A stretch of DNA of 64,000 bases from Ehrlichia sp028752135 (lineage in GTDB: Bacteria > Pseudomonadota > Alphaproteobacteria > Rickettsiales > Anaplasmataceae). The notes beneath the pieces were generated by a model that did no database searches, was not told where the DNA came from, and saw only the letters and a program-made list of their open reading frames with translations. The DNA lies in contig CP082782.1 in the NCBI GenBank assembly GCA_028752135.1, forward strand, positions 558,001-622,000, written 5' to 3'. Positions 1 to 10,691 of the stretch are shown here, piece by piece. Position numbers and translations under genes: made by a program. How positions within the stretch are numbered: position 1 is the stretch's first letter; every line of letters begins with the position of its first letter.

Positions 1-732
1 CAGATATATAGTTTAACTGAGAAATAAAAATGGATGGGTAATACATAAATTATAGTTTTGTTGTCTTATTGTTACATTTAGTGCATTAGTTAATATAATA
101 TAACGATTAATTTTTATTTTTCTATATTTTAAATATAAAGTGTTATCTAGCTTTATTGAGAGTATTTATGTTGATTTAATAGTGCATTGGAAAATACTAG
201 TTTTCCATTTTTTTCCTATATTATTTGACCTTTATTAAACTAATATATAAAGTTATAAAAATGTGTAGTAAGTTGTGTTCTTAAAATATAAGTTACAAAC
301 TCCTAGTATTGTTTGTAAGAAGGTTAGCAATAACCTATTTGTTTCTTTAAACTGGTGTTAAGTTGCATAATTGAACATTATGTGAATCACTAATAAATTT
401 TTATATTATGGTTTAAAAAGTAAGTTAATTTATCTTTAAATACAACTGTGTATTGTTGAGTGTAGTTAAAGTATATGCTATGATATTAGAAAGTATACAT
501 TAAATCTATTTATTTGCTATCTTTTTACGTTTAGTAAATATTGAAACACTTTGGTAAATTATAATTTTTACTGTTTGTATTAGTTGACTATGTGGTCTAA
601 GCACATCTTTTTTCTATCTTTAAAAGGTTAAATGTTATTGTGAATACACTTTTAAATATATGGACATCCTTTGAAAGAGATTACTATTGTTTTTATTGTA
701 ATGTGCATCAAAATTTTGTTAAGTCTTTATTT
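1..732. other. Non-coding gap upstream of window and hemB end
   Basis: No open frame of useful length and no RNA gene is recognisable. The DNA is extremely AT-rich with G more frequent than C on the plus strand, as in the other gaps of this window. The hemB stop codon lies at its right edge, so it holds the 3' flank of hemB. Confidence 0.6.
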
Positions 733-1719
733 TTATTCAAGAAGCAAGTTTGCTATATCTATAGCAGCGTAGGTAAGTATGCTTTTTGCTCCTGCACGCT
801 TAAAGCTTATTAAAGATTCATATATTGCTGTATTGTAGTCTAGCAGATGATTTTGTGATGCAACTTTAATCATGGCGTACTCTCCGCTTACTTGATATGC
901 AAATGTAGGTATTTTGTATCTGCTACTAATACACTGAATAACATCTAGATAAGGCATACCTGGTTTTATCATTACTATATCTGCACTTTCATCAATATCC
1001 ATTTGTACTTCGAGAATTGCTTCATTTATATTTGCAATATCTAGTTGATAAGTGCTTTTGTCTATTGTTTTAGATATTGAACAAGATCCTACAGCTTCAC
1101 GAAATGGTTTGTAGAAGCTAGAACAATATTTTACAGAATAAGATAATATGCATACGTCTTGAAAATTACAATTGTCTAAAGAGTTCCTTATTGCTTTAAT
1201 TCTACCATCCATCATGTCTGAAGGTGCTACAATATCACAACCTGATGCTGCTAGTACTAATGATTGTTTACATAAAACTTCTATAGTTTCATCATTATCA
1301 ATTTTCTCATTTATCATAATTCCATCATGTCCTGATATTGTATAAGGATCTAATGCTACATCAGCTATTATACCAATTGTTGGTATATGTGCTTTTATTG
1401 TTCTTATTGCTCTACATATTAAATTATCAGGATTAAAAGCTTCTTCTGCAGTTGCAGATTTTAAATGATTTTCTATTACTGGAAATAGTGCAATAGCATT
1501 TATTCCTAGATTTGCAGCTTGTTCTACTACACTTAGTAATTGAGATATAGGATACCTTTTAATATCTGGTAGTTGCTTTATAGGTATTGATATCTCGTCG
1601 GAGTTGTGTATAAATAGGGGTAATATTAGATCATTTACAGACAGATAATTTTCTCTTACTAAATTGCGTAACCATTTGCTTGAACGTTTACGTCTTAGTC
1701 TAGTATCAGGAAACCGCAT
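733..1719 (-). CDS. hemB: Delta-aminolevulinic acid dehydratase (porphobilinogen synthase)
   Basis: Condenses two 5-aminolevulinate molecules to porphobilinogen, the second committed step of haem synthesis, in the cytosol. The 328-residue length is normal. The two Schiff-base lysines are visible: K197 in SYSVKYCSSFYKPF and K252 in MIKPGMPYLD. The segment DVALDPYTISGHDG (about 120-133) corresponds to the metal-binding region of the alphaproteobacterial, magnesium-type enzymes, which lack the cysteine-rich zinc site. It is encoded alone on the minus strand, with gaps of over 700 bases on both sides, so it is probably a single-gene transcript. The ATG at 1719 is the only sensible start, because it gives the conserved RFPxxRxRR N-terminus. 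Assignment is secure. Confidence 0.96.
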   Translation of the reverse strand: MRFPDTRLRRKRSSKWLRNLVRENYLSVNDLILPLFIHNSDEISIPIKQLPDIKRYPISQLLSVVEQAANLGINAIALFPVIENHLKSATAEEAFNPDNLICRAIRTIKAHIPTIGIIADVALDPYTISGHDGIMINEKIDNDETIEVLCKQSLVLAASGCDIVAPSDMMDGRIKAIRNSLDNCNFQDVCILSYSVKYCSSFYKPFREAVGSCSISKTIDKSTYQLDIANINEAILEVQMDIDESADIVMIKPGMPYLDVIQCISSRYKIPTFAYQVSGEYAMIKVASQNHLLDYNTAIYESLISFKRAGAKSILTYAAIDIANLLLE

Positions 1720-2532
1720 GTTGTTTATTTTATAATTTAAAGCATGTATATATTATTTATATTTGGGAATATCAACTTATTTTTTAGTCGGCTAAAAGTA
1801 TATTTATAACCTATAGGAGTACTGGTCTAAGGTTATTAGCAGAATTGATAGATACTATGATTCTATAATCAATAGGGGATTTAAAGGTTTATACAAAGTT
1901 GTGAATTATTAATAAATTTATTTATAATTGTAAGGTGAGTTAAAATGTATAATTAAGTATTCCTTAAAGTTCAATCTTAATATTATTGTGTAAGAGTTTT
2001 ATACTTAAGAGTAAAATCTTGGGTGCTATATCATAGGATTGCTTATGTATAAGAGCTTATATTTTTCCTGGATGAGAATAGAGTAAAAATGTGTGGTAAC
2101 TATTTGTTTTTTTGTTGTCATTCTGACTTATAATCAATTAAATAAGGTGAAAATGGAATATTGTTTCTTGTGTAAAAGGTATATGTTTTGACCTTAGTAG
2201 GTAATGTAGATAAATTTACTAATATTGGTAAGATGCTGGGTCTGTATATTTCCTTATAATTGAGATTGAGTGAGAATTTACATTGGAATTTTTATATGTG
2301 TACTTGATAGATTTTTAGCACTTGAAATGCTAGTGAAGTTTAGGATGTTTGTAGATAAACATATCTATTAAAGATAATTATGAGTTGTTGTCAATACTAT
2401 ATATATTTTCCCAGAGTAAAGAGTTGATTTGTAAACATTGTAAAAACTAGTGTACTTTGCTAAAACTACTATTGGAAGAAAAGTATAAACTGCTTTTGGT
2501 TCCTTATGTAAATTATTGTATTTAGTGTATTA
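1720..2532. other. Non-coding gap between divergent hemB and addB
   Basis: This should hold the promoters of both hemB (minus) and addB (plus). I see no coding frame. An imperfect hairpin around 1808-1840 pairs ATAACCT with AGGTTAT across about 17 bases; its role is unknown. Nothing else stands out. Confidence 0.5.
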
Positions 2533-5280
2533 ATGGGAAAAGTTTTTTCAGTTCATTGCTCAGAATCATTTTTGTCTGTAGTTGCAGAATTTGTATCTAA
2601 TATATTTTATAATAATACAGAGCTTAATTCTATAGTGGCCATAGTACCTAGTAAAGAGGATGTAGAATTATTACGTAGTGAGCTGAAATCTTATTGTACT
2701 GCTACTGTCTTTGTGAGAATTAAGATTATTTCATTGTCAGATATAGATCAAGATCTATTGGTAAATCAGCATAGTTCTATAAAAATTATTAGTCCTATAA
2801 GAAAGATATTATTATTGATGGATTTTATTAGGTCATGGAATTTTGAGAATAATGATAATTATCCTATGTCTTTAAGCTATGAGCTATCTGCTTTGTTGAA
2901 TGAAATGTATATACACTGTATACCATTATCTAACTTGGAAAATTTGTTTGACTATGATTTGCCAGAGCATTGTCAAAAAGCTGCTAAATTTCTTTCTGCC
3001 TTATCTAGGAAGTGGGAGAAGATTTTATGTCAGGAGAAGGTTTTAGATATATTAGAGCATAGAAGTTTATATTTAAGCAATTTGATCAAATATTTAGAAG
3101 AAGAAACATTAAATAGTTCTATAGTTTTTGCTGGGATAGTATTTGGTAATTTTTTTATAGATTTTATTCAAGCTTTATATAAAATGCATAATAGCCAAAT
3201 TATACTTCCATATATAGATGTAGATATTAGTGAAAAGGATTGGCAATTATTAGATGAGTCTCATTACCAGTATTATATAAAGAATTTGTTAGACATTCTA
3301 AAGGTTAATAGGAGAGATATTGTTTTTTTGGGTAAAAAGAATCGCTGTATATTTATAGAAAATATATTTAATTTTAACCTGTTTTTAGAGAAATATCATA
3401 AACATGGAGTTGAGGAATGTGATTATAATAACCGTATTGAGTTGATCACATGTGCTTCAGATGAAGAAGAAGCTCAAAATGTCTCTATGGTTATCAAAGA
3501 TAATCCTTGTCGAGATATTACTGTATTTACGAATAATGGAATGTTAAGTAAAAGGATAGATTCTATTTTGAGTTCAAATGATTTATCAAATCAATCTAGT
3601 ATTAATTATCTTATAGTTTCTTTCATATTACATATCTTAGATGTTGTTATTAGTCATTGGAATCCGATATCATTGTTGTCATTACTTAAACATCCTTTTA
3701 TTACTTTAGGGTATATTAAGGAAGATTATGAAGTTTTAGTATCTAATTTTGAACTAAAGGTTATTAGGTTATATTCTAGTTATGATTTTACTAGTATAGA
3801 AAATAACATCAAAGAAAATGTACCAGAATTGTTACCTTTTTGGGAAAAAATAGTAAGTGTTATGCTTCCTTTAACTTCAGTAAAATCTAGTGTAATTTCT
3901 TCTATAGTAAAAGTTCATATGAGTTGTATATATAACTTGTTAGAAGGTAGTATAATATATGGTAGTAGTGATCATAACCGAATTGAAGAGTTTTTTAATA
4001 ATTTTCAAAACTCATGTAATGGTATTAGTATATATGGAATAAGTCTATACAATGAGATTTTAACATCAATTCTACGTAGCAGTTTCTTTCCAGAAAATTA
4101 TAAGTTGTCTTGTATTAATTTATCTAAAAGAGATATAGTGATTTTTGCAGGATTTAATGAAATAAATTATAGTATAAGTTCAAGTAGTATATTATTAAAT
4201 AGATGGATACGTGATAAGCTAGGATTGGCTTCTGTTCAGCAAGAAAAGGGTTATTTTGCTTATATACTTTATAGCTTTTTTTATGCAAATAAGATTTATA
4301 TTACTCAGTCTTTAAAAAGCTTTGGAAAAGTAAATGAAGAATCTATTTGGGTTAGAAAATTAAAAATTCTAGCAAAGTTGTATAACTTAGAAGATCTAAA
4401 TCATAAGAATTATTTGGAGGTACAAGATAAGTTTGCTATTGATAAAGTAAAAAATTCAGCATATCTAAGACCTCAACCAAATCCAGAAATTAATGAAAGA
4501 TCAAGAGCATTTAGTATTTTGTCTGTTACTTCGTTAGAGACGCTAGTAAAGAACCCTTATATATTTTATTTAAATAATCTTTTAAATATTTTGCCATGCA
4601 GAGATATCAATGAGAAGTTCTCTATGAGGAATTTTGGAATTGTTGTTCATAATATTCTGCATAAATATGTGTTAAGTAATAGGGATAAACGAAGATATGA
4701 AGACTTGATAGAAATTGCAGGAGAAGAATTATTAGATAAGTATAAAAATTTTCCGCATATTGAAACTATTTTATGGCCTAAATTTCAGAAAATAGCTGAA
4801 CAGTTCTTTGAAATGAATTTAGATAGAGATCATTACATTGATAAAGTTGTTACAGAACATTTTTTTTCTTGGGAAATAGATAATAATGTTAAAGTGTTGT
4901 CTAAGTGTGACAGGGTAGAATATTTAAAAGATGGGAGTGTTGTAATTATTGATTATAAAACTGGAGTTATTCCTTCTCAATCAGACATTAGTTCTGGTAC
5001 TGCATTACAGATGATAGTACAGGCATTAACAGTGAAACAAAGTTTAAAAAAGGATATTTCAGGTTTAATGTATTGGAAAATAAGTTCAGAGGATATGGAA
5101 ATAATTCCTATAGACAATTATATTGAGATTATGGAAAAATTAGAAGGTGCTTTAAAGCAATTAATATTTGAGTATATAACACATAAGAAGCCATTTATTG
5201 CATCTTATGATGTATCTAAGTATACTGATTATGATCTTTTAATACGTGTTAAGGAGTGGGGTATTTTATCTGATATATAG
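2533..5280 (+). CDS. addB: AddB-like double-strand-break repair nuclease/helicase subunit
   Basis: This is the likely AddB partner of the AddAB helicase-nuclease, which processes DNA double-strand breaks for RecA loading. Of its 915 residues, the N-terminal two thirds is a divergent, inactivated UvrD-like helicase core. The C-terminal quarter is a PD-(D/E)XK nuclease: SVTSLETLVKNPYIFY and FGIVVHNILHKY (about 660-715) are the typical AddB pre-nuclease segments, and VIIDYKTG (about 815) carries the catalytic D and K. Length is close to the alphaproteobacterial family. There is no addA next to it in this window. A short decayed copy of its 3' end lies downstream near 5714-5747. Start ATG 2533 is preceded by a weak ribosome site. 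The family is clear; the name AddB rests on domain order. Confidence 0.85.
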   Translation: MGKVFSVHCSESFLSVVAEFVSNIFYNNTELNSIVAIVPSKEDVELLRSELKSYCTATVFVRIKIISLSDIDQDLLVNQHSSIKIISPIRKILLLMDFIRSWNFENNDNYPMSLSYELSALLNEMYIHCIPLSNLENLFDYDLPEHCQKAAKFLSALSRKWEKILCQEKVLDILEHRSLYLSNLIKYLEEETLNSSIVFAGIVFGNFFIDFIQALYKMHNSQIILPYIDVDISEKDWQLLDESHYQYYIKNLLDILKVNRRDIVFLGKKNRCIFIENIFNFNLFLEKYHKHGVEECDYNNRIELITCASDEEEAQNVSMVIKDNPCRDITVFTNNGMLSKRIDSILSSNDLSNQSSINYLIVSFILHILDVVISHWNPISLLSLLKHPFITLGYIKEDYEVLVSNFELKVIRLYSSYDFTSIENNIKENVPELLPFWEKIVSVMLPLTSVKSSVISSIVKVHMSCIYNLLEGSIIYGSSDHNRIEEFFNNFQNSCNGISIYGISLYNEILTSILRSSFFPENYKLSCINLSKRDIVIFAGFNEINYSISSSSILLNRWIRDKLGLASVQQEKGYFAYILYSFFYANKIYITQSLKSFGKVNEESIWVRKLKILAKLYNLEDLNHKNYLEVQDKFAIDKVKNSAYLRPQPNPEINERSRAFSILSVTSLETLVKNPYIFYLNNLLNILPCRDINEKFSMRNFGIVVHNILHKYVLSNRDKRRYEDLIEIAGEELLDKYKNFPHIETILWPKFQKIAEQFFEMNLDRDHYIDKVVTEHFFSWEIDNNVKVLSKCDRVEYLKDGSVVIIDYKTGVIPSQSDISSGTALQMIVQALTVKQSLKKDISGLMYWKISSEDMEIIPIDNYIEIMEKLEGALKQLIFEYITHKKPFIASYDVSKYTDYDLLIRVKEWGILSDI

Positions 5281-5713
5281 GTGTTTCTTGTATAGTTTGA
5301 GAAATGTGTGTTAGAGAATTCTAAAAGTAGAAGGATCAAGTTATCGAAAATTATTATTATAGAAATATGTAGCAATAAAAAAATAGTTTATTATATAGGA
5401 TAGGTATTTTTTCTTAATTGGGCTTTGTTTTTGATGTACTGTGTGAAGTACGTTAAAGCAGTTTAGTACAATATTATATAAAGTGAGAACAGTTTAAATA
5501 TATGCATATATGAATAGTACATTTATGTAGTGTTTGTTTTTGATAGGTTGTGGTATTATATGTTAAAATAATTTAACAATAATTATATTAGATAATTGCG
5601 AAGGTATGAAAAGAATTTTTAAAGATTGCCACAATATAAAGTTATAAAAATTATCTTTATAAGTAATAGTTTAAGATCTTAGGTACAAAAGTTGTTTGTA
5701 ACATATTTAATAA

Positions 5714-5747
5714 ATGTCTCTAGATATACTGATTATGATCTTTTTAA
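5714..5747 (+). repeat. Decayed duplicate of the addB 3' end
   Basis: Bases 5725-5744 are identical to 5221-5240 inside addB, and the match extends to about 33 bases with a few mismatches. In the matching frame it reads NVSRYTDYDLFKK, against DVSKYTDYDLLIR in AddB. Conservation at the protein level suggests a former duplicate of the gene tail rather than a chance match. No longer open frame survives around it. Confidence 0.7.
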
Positions 5748-6229
5748 AAAATCTATTTTACTAATATAATTGTGCATAACTTTAACTAAGAGCGTAGAAA
5801 AGACCTAGACCTTAAAATTATTGTTTAAATAGGGCTGAATAATAGGTTGTTTTAAATCTGAAAAATTAGTTACTATAACTATGGTACCTTATTATAATCC
5901 TTTTTGTTTTAAAAAAGTATTTTGGAAATGTATGAATTAGTATGCAATTATTTTTTATTCTAGGATTTCAATATATTTGGTGTGTATTTGTAATTAAATG
6001 TGTGTATTGGATTTATATTTAATATTATATAGTGAATGTTGAGTAATGTGTGTTTTAGTTAATATTATAATGGTAGTAAGTGTTGTATTTTTACATTATA
6101 AATTGTTATCGAGATATTTGTATATTAATAAAACACATGGAAATTGAATAGAAAGAATAAAGCATATTAGTATATAAAAATTTAGAATAAATTGTAGGTT
6201 AGTAGAAGGTTTTTATTGTTAAATAATTA

Positions 6230-6258
6230 TTGACATAGAAAATAAATAGTTGTATTTT
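6230..6258 (+). promoter_or_regulatory. Sigma70-type promoter of the first MFS gene
   Basis: TTGACA at 6230-6235, a 17-base spacer and TATTTT at 6253-6258, followed by a ribosome site AGGGAGG at 6274-6280 just before the GTG start. The same layout precedes the paralogous gene at 7984-8012, so it is probably inherited from a duplication. Confidence 0.6.
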
Positions 6259-6284
6259 CCTACTTCATTCTTTAGGGAGGTAGT

Positions 6285-7541
6285 GTGAAAATATCACATA
6301 ATCCTAGTATAAAATCAACCTTATCTGTACTTTTATGTGCATTTATAGAATGTTATGATTTTTTGGTATACGGGAATTTTAGTCGTATATTTAGTGACAT
6401 GTTTTTCTCTCATGTTAGTGAGAGTTTATCTTTAATATTATCTTTTATGATATTTGCAATAGCTTTTTTTGTTAGACCTTTTGGCTCATTATTATTTGGG
6501 TATATTGGAGATAAATATGGTAGGAAAATTTCTTTATTTATATCTGCAACTTTGTAAATTTTATCAGTAGGAGGAATTGCATTTTTACATCTTTTCGATA
6601 GTATAGGTATATTATCTCCTATTTTGTTAGTATTATTCCGTACTTTACAGGGTTTATCTTTTGGAGGTGAGGTAGGGGCCATTGTTCTGATAGCAGAAAA
6701 TGCTAAAAAAGATCATTTTATATATCTATTAAGTTCACATTTTGCAGTGAGTATACTTGGAAGTGCAACTGGTTGTATTATATTTAAGCTATGCTATAAC
6801 CTTATTCCGGAAACTCAATTTTATTCTTGGGGATGGAGAATTCCTTTTGTTATAGGATTAGTAATGGCTATGTTCTTGCCTTTTCTGCGTCGTACTATTC
6901 AGGAAAGTCATCAATATTTAAGTTATGTTTCTGATAATGAGTTTTCTAAAGTTCCTGTTTTAGATATAATATTACGTCATAAAAGAACTTGTGTAATTAT
7001 ATTTAGCCTAGTAGGTGCAGCTAATGCTATGTTTTATATGTTCTATGTGTTTTTAAACATACAGCAAAAAGTAGATATGCTAACTTATATCTTTTTGATT
7101 CTAACAATGTTAGTATCAGGATTTATATCTGTCACTTTACTGAAAGTGTTTAAACTCGAGAATCTTGCGTTAGTGTTTCAAGTATTGTTTATTACATGTA
7201 TATCTCCTATTATATGTTTTTTAGGATTTGATTCTGTACTTACATATTTTATTCTAGCCAGTGCATTGGGTATATATGCAACTCCTATATTATGTATAGT
7301 AGTATTTTTATTCCCAGTTAATATTAGGCAAACGGGATTCTCAATCTGCTACAGTATTGCTGTTGCAATTTTTGGTGGAGCTACTCCTGTAATTTGTTTG
7401 TGGTTGGTAGAGGTAACTAAATTAAGTATATCTCCTATATTTTACCTAGACTTTTGTGCATTATTTTCTTTATGTGGTCTTTTTTTCCTTAAAAAGTATA
7501 ATATGATTGAAAGAAGCTGTGAAAAAATAGTACATGTTTAA
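6285..7541 (+). pseudogene. proP: ProP-like MFS transporter, interrupted by an in-frame stop
   Basis: Metabolite/H+ symporter family of the major facilitator superfamily (proline/betaine or dicarboxylate type), inner membrane. The frame opens at GTG 6285, has a TAA at 6555-6557 after 90 residues, and continues in the same frame to 7541. The paralogue at 8043-9290 aligns across the stop (ATL-stop-ILSVGG here, AALLIMSVGG there), so a single TTA-to-TAA change would explain it. The MFS signature GYIGDKYGRK lies just before the stop, and the rest, including GWRIPFVIGL, is intact. This is not a homopolymer slip, unlike the other breaks in the window, so true inactivation is plausible. The downstream part could start at 6624, but would lack the first transmembrane helices. 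Confidence 0.8.
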
Positions 7542-8042
7542 TAAATGAATAAGACTTTAGTCTTCTTGTATGTAAATAATAATGTATATCAGTTAATGTC
7601 TGCTTTTTTTCAAGTTTTTGTAGGAAAGTTATATTACTAGTTTAATATGGCTATTATATAAATGATTTATGTACCTTATTTGTAGTAAAATCAGGAGATC
7701 ATTATTAGTCTTAGGTAATTTATAGGTAGATGCTTAATAATAGAAACTGATTTAAAATAATGTAATTATAGTATATGCGAATAACTGAGGTATTAAAGGT
7801 ATATAACAGGTCAGCATAGATTACTGGTTAAGATTTAGTGAATCATAAGTTTTAATATATATGATTTATAGTAAAGAATGATTTGAACTAATGTATTGTT
7901 AGAGTATGTAAAATTATTAAAATACTGTTAATGAAAATGTAAATCTTAAAGATAAAAATTATTAAATTATATTAAAGTAATAATTGACATGTATATTTAA
8001 GGGCTGTATTTATGCTAATTATTACATGTTTGGGTGTAACAT
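7542..8042. other. Gap between the two MFS paralogues
   Basis: No coding frame. Its right end carries the promoter of the second MFS gene (listed separately). I see no copy of the upstream region of the first MFS gene beyond that promoter. Confidence 0.55.
7984..8012 (+). promoter_or_regulatory. Sigma70-type promoter of the second MFS gene
   Basis: TTGACA at 7984-7989, a 17-base spacer and TATTTA at 8007-8012, 30 bases before the ATG at 8043. Sequence and spacing match the promoter at 6230-6258 of the neighbouring paralogue. Confidence 0.6.
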
Positions 8043-9290
8043 ATGTCAAGGAGTGTTAAGCCAACTTTATCAGTACTTTTTTGTGCTTTTATAGAATGTT
8101 ATGACTTTTTAGTATATGGAAACTTTAGTCGTATATTTAGTCAGATGTTTTTTTCTCATTTAACGGAAAATTTTGCTTTAGCATTGTCATTTATGTCATT
8201 TGCTATAGCTTTTTTCGCTAGACCTTTTGGTTCATTGTTATTTGGGTATATTGGAGATAAGTATGGTAGAAAAACTGCCTTATTAGGTTCTGCAGCATTG
8301 CTTATTATGTCAGTAGGAGGTATTGCGTTTTTACCTCTTGTTGGAACTATTGGCATATTATCTCCTATTTTGTTAATAGTATTTCGTATTTTACAAGGAT
8401 TATCTTTTGCCGGTGAGATAGGATCAGTAGTATTGATGGCAGAAAATGTTAGAAACACTCGTAATATTTCGTTTCTGATGGGTGGACACTTCATGATAGC
8501 AATACTTGGGGGTGCAGTTGGATGCTTTGTTTTTAAACTATGCTATGCATTTATTCCAGAATCTCACTTTTATTCATGGGGATGGCGGGTTCCTTTTATT
8601 ATTGGATTATTAATGTCCTTAACTTTACCTTTTTTACGTCATTCTATTGAGGAAAGTAGGGAATATTTAGATTATAAGAATAAGAAACAAATTTCTAAAG
8701 TTCCTATCTTAGATGTACTGTCGCACTATAAAAGGTCTTGTCTAATAACTTTTATTTTTATGCCTTTTTGTAATTCTTTGTTCTACATCTTTTTTGTATT
8801 TTTAGATGTGCAAAGAAATGTGAGTCTTGGAGGATATGCTTTATTGGTTTTGACTGTGATAATATCATGTTGTATATTTTCCCTTGTATGTAGGAAGTAT
8901 AAAGCTACAACTGTTGCCTTATGTCTTCAAATTCTCTTTATTGTAGGTGTAACTCCATTAGTATGTTTTTTTGGAGCTAAATCTATAGTTACATATTTTA
9001 TTATGGCATTTTCATTAGGTATGTGTTCAACTCCTCTTGCTGCTATAATAATGCTTTTATTTCCGGTTAATGTTAGACAGACTGGATATTCCGTTTCATG
9101 CAGTATTGCGATAGGATGTTTTGGTGTAATTACTCCTGCAGTTTTCTTATGGCTGGTGAATGTTACTCAGTTGGATATATCTCCTGTATTTTGTGTGGAT
9201 TTTTATGCACTTATTTCTTTATATGGTTTTTATTGTCTTAAAAGAAATGAACGGGTTATAGAATATGAAAAAGCATTTGATGGAGTTTAA
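8043..9290 (+). CDS. proP: ProP-like MFS proline/betaine-type transporter
   Basis: An inner-membrane major facilitator of 415 residues with about 12 hydrophobic segments. The inter-helix signature GYIGDKYGRK lies near residue 67-76, and RILQGLSFAGEIGS near residue 115 is typical of the metabolite/H+ symporter group that includes ProP and KgtP. The substrate cannot be read from sequence. Proline or betaine is the usual annotation, and proline is an important nutrient for ehrlichiae, but an organic acid is also possible. It is the intact member of a tandem pair; the upstream copy carries a stop codon. The C-terminus lacks the coiled coil of E. coli ProP, so osmosensing of that kind is unlikely. 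Confidence 0.88.
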   Translation: MSRSVKPTLSVLFCAFIECYDFLVYGNFSRIFSQMFFSHLTENFALALSFMSFAIAFFARPFGSLLFGYIGDKYGRKTALLGSAALLIMSVGGIAFLPLVGTIGILSPILLIVFRILQGLSFAGEIGSVVLMAENVRNTRNISFLMGGHFMIAILGGAVGCFVFKLCYAFIPESHFYSWGWRVPFIIGLLMSLTLPFLRHSIEESREYLDYKNKKQISKVPILDVLSHYKRSCLITFIFMPFCNSLFYIFFVFLDVQRNVSLGGYALLVLTVIISCCIFSLVCRKYKATTVALCLQILFIVGVTPLVCFFGAKSIVTYFIMAFSLGMCSTPLAAIIMLLFPVNVRQTGYSVSCSIAIGCFGVITPAVFLWLVNVTQLDISPVFCVDFYALISLYGFYCLKRNERVIEYEKAFDGV

Positions 9291-10078
9291 TTTGCTGACA
9301 GTTAATACTTCTGTTGTTTTGACTATGTTTTATAATTATATCGCTAGAATAGCAAATGTAATTGCGAATATATCTCATATATATTCATAGTAAAAAAAAA
9401 GGTTTTACGTTTTGGTGATTTTCTAAGAAAACTTCATGTGCTTTATTACATAAGGGTTAGTTTTAATGTTTGAATAATCAATTTAATTTATTGTTTGGTT
9501 ATGAAATATAGTTAAGGTGTATAGTCAAGGCAGTTTTCAATGTATAGACAAAATTTTGCTTAATGAAAGTTTTATTAACTAAAGACTAATTGCTTCAATA
9601 ATTAGTGTAGGTATACTTTATTTGTAATATTCAGTGCTGAGTAGTTGTTTGATATTAATTGTTAGCATCTAATTTCTTTCAGATATATAGGATTTGTTTA
9701 TCAAAGTATTATAAGAGATTATTCATTATTTTATGCTGTAGGGGTGTAATGATATTTTAGATGTCATGCACTTGCAATTTTTTAACTTTAAGAAACTCTT
9801 CTTCAATTGTTGTAATATATTTAAGGTATTATTTGTTGTATGCTATTACATTTTCTTACATGACTGGCTAATTATTGTACTTTTTATAATACATATTTGT
9901 TGGTTTATTGAGAGTAGTGTGAAATATTGAGTGTACTTTAGATAGTATAAAATAGAAAGCGGTACTTAGGAGATAAGTATTGTTGACTGGTTATTTTTTC
10001 ACTTTATAAAATTGTGTGTGCATATACACAAAAACAGGTTAGATACATGTATACTTACATTTTTTTGAGTAAGTAAAA
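9291..10078. other. Non-coding gap between convergent MFS gene and ssb
   Basis: The flanking genes converge here, so only 3' ends and possible terminators are expected. I see no open frame or clear hairpin terminator. Confidence 0.5.
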
Positions 10079-10546
10079 CTAAAATGGTATTTCGTCATCG
10101 ATAATGATATCATCACAATTATTCTGAAAAGTGCCTTTGCTAGAACTTTCCTCTGTATATCCGTCAAAGTTAGGGTTGTTATCTGCACCATTTTTAGAAT
10201 CTAACATATATAATGCTGAGTTAAATCCTTGTAAGATTACTTCTGTTGTATAACGGTCAATATTATTCTGATCTGTCCATTTTCTCGTTCTTAGTGACCC
10301 TTCAATATATATTTTACTTCCTTTACGTACACAGTTCTTTATAATTTTTACTAATCCTTCATTAAATACTACTATATTATGCCATTCTGTTTTTTCTGTA
10401 CGTATACCTGATGTTTTATCTGTCCAACTTTCAGATGTAGCAATGGAGAAACTTGCCATTTCTTTCCCGTTCTGCATTACTCTAATATCTGGATCTTTGC
10501 CTAGATTGCCTATTAGAATTACTTTGTTTACACCGATGGTAGACAT
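10079..10546 (-). CDS. ssb: Single-stranded DNA-binding protein
   Basis: Coats single-stranded DNA in replication and repair and recruits partners through its tail. Of 155 residues, the first 110 or so form the OB fold, starting GVNKVILIGNLGKDPDIR and containing EWHNIVVF and GSKIYIEGSLRTRKW. A polar Asn/Ser-rich linker follows, then the acidic tip DDEIPF, the conserved protein-interaction tail. Length is normal for the family. It is divergent from the malonyl-CoA decarboxylase gene, with about 145 bases between the starts. Secure. Confidence 0.97.
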   Translation of the reverse strand: MSTIGVNKVILIGNLGKDPDIRVMQNGKEMASFSIATSESWTDKTSGIRTEKTEWHNIVVFNEGLVKIIKNCVRKGSKIYIEGSLRTRKWTDQNNIDRYTTEVILQGFNSALYMLDSKNGADNNPNFDGYTEESSSKGTFQNNCDDIIIDDEIPF

Positions 10547-10691
10547 TGTTGTATTTTTACTCTAAATTAATGAGCACTATTATCATACCTTATTAGTAAA
10601 CGCGTCAATAATTTTATTGTTGTATTCTAAAAAAATAGACTAATGGTATAGAATGGTTTATTTAAAGTATTTACTTTAAGCATGGTTCACA

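Larger units (their letters stand above)
5281..6284. other. Long gap with a decayed addB 3' fragment
   Basis: About 1 kb without a gene. It contains a short remnant resembling the last codons of addB (5714-5747, listed separately) and, at the right end, a promoter for the first MFS gene. G greatly outnumbers C on the plus strand: for example, 6001-6060 has 13 G and no C. The rest is featureless. Confidence 0.6.
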
